From Symbiodinium kawagutii (Eukaryota > Sar > Dinophyceae > Suessiales > Symbiodiniaceae), in assembly GCA_009767595.1 (NCBI GenBank), contig VSDK01020320.1, positions 44,800-108,799 of the forward strand: 64,000 nt of DNA. Direction: 5' to 3'. Positions 1 through 10,495 of this stretch are shown here, piece by piece (the first letter of the stretch is position 1; every line of letters begins with the position of its first letter). Under the pieces are notes generated by a model. That model was not told the origin of the DNA. It saw nothing but the letters and a program-made list of their open reading frames with translations, and did not search any database. The translations under genes were made by a program, and so were the position numbers.

Positions 1-1956
1 CTGATCATTGGAAGGTATCAACAGCACTTCCAACAGCACTTCCAACAGCACTTCCAACAGCACTTCCAACAGCACTTCCTTGTATATCGTTCCTGTTTTA
101 TGCAGATTTTCTGAAGGAAGTCTTACCTGCAGCCAGCCGAGGAGTTGCCGCATCCTCAAATTTCTGGGCATGGAATCCTCCATCTCGGCCAGTGTGAAAT
201 GTCATGAGGCTTCGACTGACTGTCCACTTCCTGAAGGCATCTGGCCTGGCAGAAAGTCTCTTCCTATTTCAAGATCCAAGATGCAAAAGATACAAGTTGC
301 TGCAAGAAGTCCTTGCAGGCATCCAGAGCACGGGTCAGTGGCAAGCAAACCAAATTAAGGCTTGACCATGCTTTGACTGTGCTTTGCTTATGCTTGAGTT
401 GGACCTGGATTGGTCATTGGAAATGCTTCTATGCCTCTAATCGTCTCGTCTTGTGATTTCATGCACTTGTTTCTTGATCTTCCTCGTTCTCCAAATCCAG
501 TTTTTGACTCCGAGGCAAAGGAAAAGATATCGCACTTCACTGCAGTTGATTGGTCGCGCAGGTTTGAGTCTATGTATTTCAGCACAGATCCGAGCATCCA
601 TGTAGTTTCCAGATTGACTCAACACTGTGAAGGTGCATTCTAAGGTGCATTGATTGTCATCAAGAGACTCGTGAAGCACAAAGCTCTGCTTTCACAGGCG
701 CGGGGCTGTGCCAGTAACGGTTCTGAGAGGTGGTCACTGCCCTGGTGAGGTTTCATCTTCAGCTCTACAGGACCGCCAAAAGTTCTCGCTAAAAGTTGTC
801 CGCTTACATGTTCTGTCTCAGATTTTCGAGGAGATGTTGATGCTGACATCAAACATGTGCAAAAAGCGACTTAAAGCTGGAAACAAGGCACGGGTCATGA
901 TGCTCGTCTTGAAACAGTGTCAGTGTTTTGTGCTTCATTCTTTGGAGATGCACGTTTTCGTGTTTGGCAGATTCGGCAATTTGGAGACGCAGTTGCTATG
1001 CCTCCAGCATTGCTACCTGACAACCTGCCGTGGGTCTTTCTGCCTTCACCTCCTAAGGCACGTTTGAAAACTTGCTAAACTTTGCTACCGGAAGAATTGT
1101 GAGACGCTGGCAACTGGTACTGTAAACAAGTCCGGAAAGGACAGATCCTTTTGATGCTTCGTTTCTCCTTGTGAGACACCGTCTAGATCTTCTTCCTAGG
1201 CGAGTGAGACTGTGACGCTGGTCTTGCGAGGCTGATCCTTCCCTCTTGCCATTTGGCAAAACGGGGTGCTTCCTCGGGCGATGTTCTTGTGTGGAGCTCA
1301 GGACCTTGCAATTTATGCAGGCAACGTTGCAAGGTTTCCTGTTTAGATGCTGTGGGGAATGTCAGATGGTACTGACGGAGCCAAACTCCAAAGCATGATT
1401 CATATTCATATGGTTTCTTTACCTCTCCATCACCAGGAGTAAAACCCTGCAGCAGTCTTGTTGCCTGCTGCCTTAATGTCAAACTGATCGAGCGTTGATA
1501 AAACAGCCTTTAGGAGTTCATGAGTACGCAACACCACTTACAAAGTGACCGCTATACGGAAGCATCCTACAATCATTTTACACATGCCGTATGTTAGCGA
1601 GTGCTTCCTTTGAGGAGTGAGTTGTTTGATTCGTGCTTGTACCAAACACATTTGGTTCTAAACAATGAAGAATTCGTAAGAATTCCAGGTAGCAACCTCA
1701 ACAGCAAGATTGAATGTACACTTGGTGCAAGCAAGGCAAGATTCTAACCCCAGCCACGTTTGAGATACTGGCATCCAGGCGGGCACCAGCGGATGTGCTC
1801 GCGCATTATGCTAGATTTGCAGCGACAGGTGGGCTGCCCAAGAGTTTGAGAAGCGAAAAACAGTGAAGTAGACCCGTAGAAAACCAATGCAGAATACATC
1901 CTATACCAGTCAGATCGAGCAGAAGAACAATAGAAAGAACTCAAAAGAGGAAGAGC
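1..1956. other. No gene supported; left flank
   Basis: Apart from the minisatellite near the start I see no exon with convincing splice borders or protein-like composition. Open frames up to about 119 codons occur on both strands but overlap each other and carry no recognisable motif. Confidence 0.5.
20..80. repeat. 12-bp minisatellite, about 4-5 copies
   Basis: Direct tandem copies of ACTTCCAACAGC. Read on + it gives repeated Asn-Ser-Thr-Ser. The unit resembles the 12-bp array at 55487-55573, which also contains CACTTC. Confidence 0.9.
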
Positions 1957-2052
1957 CAGAAGAAGAAGAAGAAAAAGAAGAAGAAGAAGAAGAAGAAGAA
2001 GAAGAAGAAGAAGAAGAAGAAGAAGAAGAAGAAGAAGAAGAAGAAGAAGAAG

Positions 2053-2083
<31 letters not shown>

Positions 2084-2155
2084 AGAAGAAGAAGAAGAAG
2101 AAGAAGAAGAAGAAGAAGAAGAAGAAGAAGAAGAAGAAGAAGGAGAAGACGAAGA
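1957..2155. repeat. (GAA)n trinucleotide array
   Basis: About 200 bases of nearly pure GAA with a few AAA and GGA interruptions. It encodes poly-Glu on + and poly-Leu or poly-Ser on -, which creates the long open frames spanning it. A purine strand of this length can form triplex DNA. There is no flanking evidence that it is translated. Confidence 0.95.
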
Positions 2156-2456
2156 AGTAGTGGAGCAGGAGCAGCAGAAGGATGAAGTATTTCGTGCAGA
2201 GTATGCAGCAATGGAGAGCTTGACGTCAAAATAAGATACTGAAAAGGAAATGCTTGCGGCAGGCAGTTTTCCGAATGGCTCCTGAGGATGGCGCAGTAAA
2301 GAAGTGCTCTGCACAGCTGCTTCTGCAACATGAAACTTGCAATCGGAATTGGTGACTTCGAAGGTTTTGACATGTTTAGTGCATGGTCCAACTCCTACAG
2401 GCTTTATCCTTTGAAGTCATAGACTTTGTCCGCAGCTGGTTTTCAAGGGTCACCCA

Positions 2457-2526
2457 GAATCGATGGGGAACTGTTGTGACCAGGACTGACGGCAGCCTCA
2501 CATTCTTGGCAGTGTTTGACGGACAC
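2457..2526 (+). CDS. Possible PP2C-like phosphatase exon (partial)
   Basis: After an AG at 2455-2456 the frame reads NRWGTVV, then SLTFLAVFDGH. Phe-x-Val-Phe-Asp-Gly-His resembles the metal-binding motif of PPM/PP2C protein phosphatases, whose Asp binds Mn/Mg. The usual next Gly-Gly is not in frame here, so the exon may end within or just after the motif. No second PP2C motif was found nearby, so the call rests on one motif. Confidence 0.35.
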
Positions 2527-2677
2527 CTCAATAGTGGGAACAGTTTCCCCAACACTTTTCCACTAGAAAGTTCCCAATGTGTCTGCAGGGAGCTTCATCC
2601 AACCTGAACTAAAGAGATGCAACTGAAACTACTTGCAGAACTTTCACCTGCAAAGTTTGTTGATTCTTATTCTCCAG

Positions 2678-2782
2678 GCCCACGATGGCACGGACTATGA
2701 GTTCCCATATGCTGGTCTGAAGTCGGATCGCGTGGATCCGCGCCGTGCGGGACTCGTGGAAGCCATCATCAGACCAGAAAAA
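2678..2782 (+). CDS. Exon of unknown protein (35 codons)
   Basis: The exon lies between TCCAG and GTATCA and is open for exactly 35 codons in phase 0. It reads AHDGTDYEFPYAGLKSDR and continues to EAIIRPEK, with balanced composition and mostly G/C third bases. I do not recognise the family. It may belong with the PP2C-like exon 150 bases upstream, but phase and content do not prove this. Confidence 0.4.
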
Positions 2783-4354
2783 GTATCAAAGCAACGAGCA
2801 CTACGAAGCACTACGCAGCACTACGAAGCACTACGCTTGAACTCATTGAGGTAGAGCACTTGAGGCCCAATCAATGCAACAAGTACCCAAAGCTGCGAAC
2901 TCAGTGTATGAAGTGTAGGACACTGATAGCCGTGGCACATCATGGCACATCTGCAAAGGCAGGTCGATCGTGCTTCGTTTGCTACACATGTGCTGCTCCG
3001 AGCCAGGCCCGGGCAGGTGATTGGTTGTACCCGCTCTTGTGCAAGTGATGCAGTCAGGTCAGAAAAAGCGACGTTCGGTTTCAGGCAGGGTTGACCTCCA
3101 AGACATGTACCTAAGGATGAGAAACAAGCAGAGTGGCAAGGATCTTCAAGTTTAATCTCTGCTTGTTTCTTATGTTTCTTGTTCCAGTTTCACGCTGGTC
3201 GTTTTTTTCCCTCGCAGGAGCCTCCTGGTACAGCGAAGATTGACATCAATGCGGGGAGACGCGAATACGCCGCTGCAACGGCCTCCTCTAACCGTTTGCT
3301 GGGTCGGATGACTTGAGCTGCAAAAATGAGATCGGAGCATGCCAAGCAGGCAAAGCCCTGCCTTCTTCAAATTGTGTCCTTGAGACGATCTTTAGAAGTG
3401 AGAGATGTGACAGAGATGTGACAGTTTCAGCATTTCTTGAAGTTTCACCGGTCACCATGGCCTAAAGCAGAGTGGGGAATGTGGTGAAAGCACCCGGCTG
3501 ATACTTGAGCAGTCAGCTCTTTGTAAATCACATCTATCAATCGGACGAACATGTTGGTACTGTAGGGAATTTGTCGGGAAGGAGTTTGTCATCGAAATAC
3601 CGAGTGACCAACTGGTTGATTGCAAATTAGATGCTGCTACTCTGGGTTGATCTTGGCGGCTCATCGACGTCGAAAGTATTGTTCGATCTGTTAGTCTTTC
3701 AGCCCTGTCGACCAACGATGCTTTTTAATTTAACATCGTAGTTGTTTTTGTTAGTCTCCTTTGGTATTTTCATGTCCTTGTTCCTCAGTTGTCATAAAGT
3801 TGTTATTGTTGCTGACATGCTCAGATTACATACAGTATAGGTTTCCTGACACTCACATCCCGTGACGTAGCACAATGTGCAGAAACTCTTAATGTTTTAT
3901 CATTTTTTGGATGTGGTTTGTCTTAATTGTTTGCTATTTTCTCAATTTTTAGAAAGCAAGTTCAAGAACATGCAAACTTTTTGATATTGTCAACAGAAAA
4001 AAAGGAAGAACAGACGCGCGCACTCGCCATGCACAGCATTTTGACAAAATGCTGCGAACAAACACAAAAAACAATACAAATGTTTTTCAAATTGTCATCA
4101 TAGTTTCTGTGCTGATCTTATCCACGCTGTTTTGAGTTCTGCAGCGACCAAAACGAAACGTATTTGCCACGGTTTTTGCTGCTTAGTTGTAAACCCACTG
4201 TATTTTTTCCCTTTTTGAAACAGCTTAACAACTTCACCTTTTATTTCGAGCTGTCCAGCGCGGAGTTCAAGGATTTTGTTTCATTTCAGGCGTGGGTGCA
4301 TGGCATGGCTCCAGGGCTGCCTGGAAATTCCCAGCTGAGCACTCTTACATTCAG
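2783..4354. other. Non-coding stretch, partly AT-rich
   Basis: It begins with a short GCACTACGAA-type repeat near 2795-2832. The part from about 3720 to 4250 is AT-rich with no protein-like frame. No exon is supported. Confidence 0.5.
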
Positions 4355-4635
4355 TGTCACGCGAGGAGTTTGGATTCAGCTTCCAGGATCCTGAAGGAGC
4401 CAAGCGACGAGAAAACCAGTCTCCAAAACAAGTTTTTTGGGAAACAGTAGGGAGGACATGGGAGGACGAGCTGGTGGTGCGCCGCGTTTGTGCCATGTGT
4501 AGGCTCGGCAGCGTCGTGCTGAGGCGTCCGCTTGCGGCGTGTGTGCGTTCTGGAGTGCACTGTGAAGTGGTGACCGCTCATGACGTACAGGAATGCTATG
4601 GCTTGCCGCAGGGCTTGCCGCGTGTCTACCTTGCA
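4355..4635 (+). CDS. Exon candidate, unknown protein
   Basis: It follows the acceptor TTCAG and stays open for about 94 codons with high GC at third positions from 4460 on. The first part is polar (SREEFGFSFQDPEGAKRR); the second is basic and cysteine-containing, with VCAMC. The right border is uncertain, and a GT inside could split it into two exons. The family is not recognised. Confidence 0.35.
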
Positions 4636-4639
4636 TAGG

Positions 4640-6786
4640 TCTGAATGTGTTTCTTGTTTTTGGGTTGGCAGGCTGTCCTTGTTTGTTGGCCCTGAGCAGT
4701 AGCACGATTCACGTCAGAGATGTTTCTTGTAGAACCTCGAAGGGGCAACAAGTTTGGTGCATTTAGATTTAGTTTCGACAAATGGCATCAACAATGGCGA
4801 CGTGGAGAGGTTTTCACTTCAGTGCAAATGTCATCATTCATCATACACTCCAAGCCAAGCTGAGCCAAGCTGCTAATTACATGCACTTTAAGCCTCCTTT
4901 GAAAATCGTTCCAGAGGAAGTGGCTACGCCATTGGGGGAAAGGGTACCGGCTTCGGGGTCTATATCTCCGTGCCGTGCTAAACATTTTGAAACCTCAAAA
5001 TTTGGAGTTGAGCACCATATTTACATAATTTATCATAATTTGACATATTTTTCTCCTCCACAGTTTTCGAACCTTCACAGTCTTTACCATCGACGAGATG
5101 AAAGGTGCGCAGGTGATTGTCACGCAGTAGTCGTCGAGTGATTGTGTTGGTATCCAAGTTTTTCTGCAGCCCTTTTCAAAGCAAGCTAGGGCAAGCTAGT
5201 GTATGATGTGAATTGAAAGTGTCACCGCTTTCACTTTCTTCCCTTACCACTTCACATAGGTAGGTGAAAATCTGTAGATCGACAAGCACATGGGGTGGAG
5301 ATGCACGTGTAAACGCGTGCAAAACAAAGTTTTTTGATGTTTTTGACCTGCATATAGGACGATTGTATATAGGATCAGGTTTGATCATAGGGAAACAAAA
5401 GCATTGTCAAATCAGTGTTTAGAGGCCTTGATTCATTGATTCCAACTCATCGTGAACAGCATGACGCTTTCCATGGAAAATGCGTTCGGAGAATGACCAG
5501 CATGGAGGAGGAAGGGAGCGGGCTGCACCTGCTGTTCGCGGGTTCATCAAGCATTTGTTCAGTTGCTCAGTTATCATGCAGGAAGTGCACCAATGCTGTA
5601 AAGAGTTTGCGACTCAGTCTGAAAACTCAGTTGTCCGTGCCTGAACTGCAGAGAACAAGGCTTAGAGCCTGCCGAGATGGTTCTGGAAAGAAGGACTTGT
5701 AATCAACTTGTAATCAACTTGTGGTCTTAGTCTTAGTCAGTTGCTTTTTCGGTCTTTAAAGAAGGACTTGAAGTGACTTGAAGCCTTAGTCCACTGGGTT
5801 CAGTCTTCTTGGTTGAGCGAGATCACATTTTGCCTTCGACTCGAGTGATTGCCAGTGCAGCCTTGGCAGGACGCTGCAACAATTCTGCCCATTTTCAAGA
5901 GGTTGCTGCGACACAAACTTGATGTGAAAACTCTTCGATCGACTGGTGTTGGGAAGGAGCACACAGCACACAGCACACAGCTTGACACATCTAGACACAC
6001 TTCACTTCTTTTAAGGATTTGCCATTGAAACGCTGCAGGAAGTCAACGATCCCTGCTTCAAGAACCATGTTGATGCCAAGGTAGGACTAGGTACCAGGAC
6101 TTCTAGTTGAAACCAATGTACCTGACAAGGTCCGAAATGCTAGCGCGCAGCTGGTGGAAACGTGGAAGGCCAGAGCGAACCTGTACAAATGCCTTGGCAA
6201 TGTCTCTTCTCAAATGCGCTGGACGTCAGGCAATTGCAATGGGACGTTCGCCCAAAGCTTAAACCTGAATGTCACGCATGGGTGATGTAGAGGTGCTGTT
6301 TGCATCCTGTTCATCCTTAAGCAGCTGAGCTGCTTTGCTTTCTATTCAGCAACTCTTTTGGAATTCAGCTACAAGTATCATTTTTCAGTAGAAATGATGT
6401 TGACACGTGCAGGCTTTTGAACCACAACATCTCAAGGTTGCATCTTCGAACATCTCGGGTGATTACATTATCAAACAGGAGAAAGTAGTAGATGTTATTA
6501 GAAAAGAAACTTTAACTGTAAAACATCTTGTTTGCTAATGAATTAACTGTTGGGTATCCCACAGCTTGTTACTGAGACAGACGTAAACTTCGGCAATCTT
6601 GAAAAGTAGGGGTGGCTTAAAAGGCTCTTTTTCTGCACGAAGAAGAAGTGTGAAAATCCCAACACAGGATTTCTTAGAGCCAAAAACTGGATCAGATGGT
6701 GGACTTTTCAGGAAATCTGATCAGAACAAATCAGAAAATCAGATTTTCAGAAAATCTGAGTTGACTTTGTACACCTTGGGATCGTG
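4640..6786. other. No exon supported with confidence
   Basis: Open frames of 60-119 codons occur (for example 5415-5702 on +), but none has clear splice borders or a motif. Short direct repeats such as CTTGTAATCAA lie at about 5697-5720. Confidence 0.4.
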
Positions 6787-7781
6787 ATGGTGGACAGTGT
6801 GGCTACCATCCCAAGGCCTCCAGCACCTCAGTCTGAGCCTGCACCATCCGTGCCGTCTGAGCTGGCACCTAAGGGTCTTGAGAGGAGAATAGGATAAGAG
6901 GACGACCTAAGAGGACGACTTAAGAGAACAAGGAAATCAGGAAAGGAGATGAAAGGAGGACCTTGGACTGGACTCACTTTGGAGCTAAAAACTGCCTTGG
7001 GAAATGCTAAGCATGAGCTCAAAGACATCGACAGAATGCCTTCCAATTCTGACAGAATTTCAAATCGATTCCTTGTAGTCTGCAGGTCAACGACTCCGAG
7101 CAAGGACTGCTCCAACTTTTTTCTGTCGCTGCATTGATGTCCACCTTCGCTCTGGCAGGAGAAGCGAAAGGCAGAAAAATCATCGAAGACTGAGAAGGAG
7201 GCGGAGTGGCAAGGAGACAAGGAGAAGACTGCCTTTGAAAGTGGGAAGTTTCGTACTCGTTTCAACTCTCAGGTAAAACGTAGCAAGGCAGAAGAAAAGG
7301 CCGAAAGTCCGAATCAGGAGCTGCTTGGAGAACTGTGAGATGCCATGCATGCCATGCTGGTTCCCAGTTTTCAAGGAGCTGGCTGCCCAATTTAAAGAAC
7401 TCGCTGCACACGAGTTCAAGCCTGGCACTCAACTCTGTCGACTCTGTCCCTTCCAGTGTGTGATGTGTGAGCATGAAGCGCTGGCGGCAAAGGATCTGCA
7501 GAAGTTCTTCAAATATCTTCTCCCTATCTTCAATCTTTCTGTCATTCCTGGTGTAAGTCCTGAGAAGTCCAGTTTCACTCTGGCAAGGAAAGGCGGTTCA
7601 AGCAAGTTCGCGGGCATTGCCTTTAACAAGGCCGGCAGAGAGGTTCGATGAGCAATCTCAGATTTCAGCCCAGCTCTCACGGCAGAGATGTCAGGTGGTA
7701 GCAGTTCTTCAAGGTCTGGAAGAAAAGGCCTGGGCGCTCGAGATGATTCGAGCAATATCAATCAGATTCAAGCAGTATGAT
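6787..7781 (+). CDS. Multi-exon gene: Pro-rich start, charged exon, Cys-containing domain
   Basis: The likely start is ATG at 6787 (MVDSVATIPRPPAP), a proline-rich first exon to about 6882. Next comes 7159-7272 (38 codons, highly charged, from EKRKAEKSSK to RTRFNSQ) between CTGGCAG and GTAAAAC. Then 7331-7642 (104 codons) carries NCEMPCMPCW and, about 30 residues later, CRLCPFQCVMC, two clusters that could bind zinc. Last is 7695-7781 (29 codons, VVAVLQGLEEKAWALEMI). The final three exons join in phase 0 through GT-AG introns of 58 and 52 bases. The join of exon 1 to exon 2 is unproven. The family is unknown and the 3' end was not found. Confidence 0.5.
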
Positions 7782-8476
7782 GTTTTTGATCCTGTAGGTT
7801 ACATCATCTTACATCTTATTTGCGACATGCCTTGTCGTGTCAAGCTGGCGCTGACTGTGAGGTGACTTCCGGAAAGTCTATCGCTCATTTGCAAGGTATT
7901 GGAAAGGCAGCGTGACTTTCATTGTTGGAGTCCTGCAAGATTCTGTGCATGATCCGTGTCAGGAATCAGTCAAGAAGATTGATCAATACTTGGAGAAAGG
8001 AGCCTTGGCAAATTCCCAGAATTGCAGATCAAAACAGATCATGTTCTTCGTTGCATTGTTGTTAAAGCCACAGAAGCACCAGTCGTCGTGACAAATCACG
8101 TTTGTCTTCCAATAAGTGAAGTGGTATGGGTAAGCAAGCGGCAGCGGTGTGCAAAGCATGATCTGCACTTCATGCGATGTTTTTTGCACACGTGATCATG
8201 ATCATGTAGATTTTCGTCTAAAGCACTTGGCCCTGCCAGTCGGAAGGCAACATACGCATGCCATGTAAAAAACTCGCAGTGTTCTCGTTTTCGGGTGGTT
8301 TTTTGTGTTGATCAGCAGGTATGTGTTGCACACATTTTGGAGCTGCTCAGTCTTCCGCTCTCATTGAGACTTCTGATTGGACTCCCTAGACTTTGATGAC
8401 TTTGTTGTGCAAGGAATCATCGACAAATTGGAAAGAATTCGCAACGGCGAAGAGGATTAGCAATCATTGGTTTAGT

Positions 8477-8722
8477 GATCGCTTGGCAAAAGCAGCTGGA
8501 ATGGGAATGCACTCATTGGTCCACAGTGCATTGAATGCTAGCCGCCTCCTTGAATTCCAGTGGCCGCCAAATTGCTGCTCGGTCTTTTGGGAGAAATTGG
8601 TCGAAGCCATTGGAAGAGTGGAACTGGATGGAACATCGTTTTGGAACATCCTGGAACTGGCTGCTTTGAGTCTCTCGTTGAACAAATCGCCGGCATTTTC
8701 TCAACCTTTCAGCGTCAAAAAA
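8477..8722 (+). CDS. Exon candidate, ambiguous frame
   Basis: One + frame reads through 8393-8725, including FWEKLVEAIGRVELDG and FWNILELAALSLSL. A second + frame from 8560 reads LLLGLLGEIGRSHWKSG and GCFESLVEQIAGIFS. Both look protein-like, so I cannot say which is used. An AG|TGG border lies at 8559-8561. No motif is recognised. Confidence 0.35.
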
Positions 8723-8917
8723 TAAACCCACATGTGTGCTTCAAAAATGCAGCCAATGTGTTTTTGGAGTCTATACATGATGACAACCCTACCACTTCAA
8801 AGCAGACGATGCATACATCCAACAGTACATATCTTGAGTGATTCATCACTCAACTTCGATCTTTGAACAAGTTCGAAGGTGCCTGACACTTTGAGCCACA
8901 AAGCATTGCAGCAGGAA

Positions 8918-9050
8918 NNNNNNNNNNNNNNNNNNNNNNNNNNNNNNNNNNNNNNNNNNNNNNNNNNNNNNNNNNNNNNNNNNNNNNNNNNNNNNNNNNN
9001 NNNNNNNNNNNNNNNNNNNNNNNNNNNNNNNNNNNNNNNNNNNNNNNNNN
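8918..9050. other. Assembly gap (133 N)
   Basis: Unsequenced bases. The left edge ends GCAGGAA and the right edge starts CAGGAATGCA, so the flanks share CAGGAA. This suggests the gap hides a repeat or an overlap the assembler did not merge. Confidence 1.
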
Positions 9051-9321
9051 CAGGAATGCAAGTACATAAGAGTCTCTTCTACCGTGTGAGGACATGGACA
9101 CCACTATCCCAAGTGATTTCTACATGGGGTTGAGTCACATCTGGACTTGCTTAGACAGTCTATGAGCCAAGATGGACGGCACCCAAAGAAGTGCACCCAG
9201 GCAGGGTGATCACTGATCACAAACAGGACCGAAATATATCGACCCAAGGACGTGTAGTCTCCTAGAAGCACCCATAGAAATTCAGATTCGGTGCTTTCAA
9301 TTTAGCGTCGATTAGTTTGAG

Positions 9322-9405
9322 GCTGAAGCAAAGGGCGTCTTGGCAGTTGCAGTGGTTGCAGCCGCCATGGCTTGCAGGTTCGGCCTCTTGTTGGGGAGGA
9401 ACGAA
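9322..9405 (+). CDS. Exon with hydrophobic segment, unknown
   Basis: 28 codons between TTTGAG and GTTGGT. It reads AEAKGVLAVAVVAAAMACR then FGLLLGRNE, a run long enough for a membrane span or a signal/transit peptide. Third positions are GC-rich. An in-frame stop at 9313-9315 means the left border must be a splice site. The gene is not identified. Confidence 0.4.
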
Positions 9406-9828
9406 GTTGGTAGCAAGATGACATGCAAATGTCAAAGTGTGTCAAGTGATGTCAAGTGTTCCAATTCCAAATCTTGCTCCATTGATGCACTTTGAATCTT
9501 TCTGAGGTCCTCAGACACTGCCCAAATCTCTCCTGCATGTCAAGCCTGGAGCTCAAGCTCGTGTTGTTGCAAGGGCGAACGTGTCTTCATACCTGGCAAA
9601 AAATATGACACCAAAGCACCGAAGATGCCAACGTCAGGTAAATAATAATCCCTAAGTAATCTTCTAAAAAGGAACGCTTTGTCACAGGTCAGAGTTTGTT
9701 CCGTGCTGCTAGGTTGCTCAGAATCGGCATCATCACAAGAACGGAGGCTACTGTCGGAGTATTACAAAGTTTCTCAATGGCGAGGTGCGATGTGATTTCG
9801 ATTGATTTCGGCAGATTGACTGGGATCC

Positions 9829-10135
9829 ATGCTGGCATTGGCTGCCTTGGGTATGAACAGCATGCTTTTCTATTCGGCCACCATCTTGGACTCAGTGCGC
9901 TATTTGCTTTCTTCAAAACGGTCACTTTTGAAGGCGCAGAGAATGCAACGAAAGGAGCTCCTGGAAGAGATTCAGAGACTGTCCGTGTCTGACAGAGACT
10001 TTCAGGATCTTTCAGGATCTTTCAGGGTTTTCAGTTTTAGGTTTTTTTTAAGGGACACTTTGAAAGTTTGATGAACGCTGCTGCACAAATTGTTGAACAA
10101 CAGCTGAGGCTGTCAGATCCAGTGCTGAATGTCAG
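9829..10135 (+). CDS. Probable 5' exons of an unknown or PPR gene
   Basis: From ATG 9829, just after an in-frame TGA, the frame reads MLALAALGMNSMLFYS and then KAQRMQRKELLEEIQRLS, a hydrophobic start followed by a basic, helix-prone, coiled-coil-like part. It ends around 9985. A second exon at about 10067-10135 reads NAAAQIVEQQLRLSDPVLN and stops before GTGGAAG. These may be the 5' end of the PPR gene that follows, and the hydrophobic start would suit an organelle-targeted PPR protein, but the joins are not proven. Confidence 0.4.
9998..10036. repeat. 10-bp repeat, about 3 copies
   Basis: TTTCAGGATC repeated with decay. Confidence 0.7.
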
Positions 10136-10495
10136 GTGGAAGTCACAGCAATCCTGAAATTTAGCTGTCCACAGCAGAAAACATCAGACGGTTGACCACC
10201 TCATGACCAGGGAGTGCATGGTCGCATTGAAAGTGTTGGGTCCGCATCTTAGATTTGAGGTGTTAAGGCTTTTTGTGAAGCGGATGCTGCTGTTTTTGGA
10301 AAGGATTGTTTGCAAGTGAAGACTACTTGTGTTGTAGACCAGTCGACCATTTGTTCAAGAAGTCGAGCAGGCCAACGAAAGCTTTGGCAAGAAGCACTCA
10401 ATTTGTGCCAACCTCTGACGTTGTGTAGGTCGATTATGGTCAAGTTGCTTCCGGTGGACATTGCATGCTAGGGCTCATTGGGGATGAAATGGCAG

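Noticed and set aside
1744..2391. 215-codon minus-strand frame with poly-Leu, and overlapping poly-Ser and poly-Glu frames
   Set aside because: All are products of the GAA array; the flanks show no motif and no coding bias.
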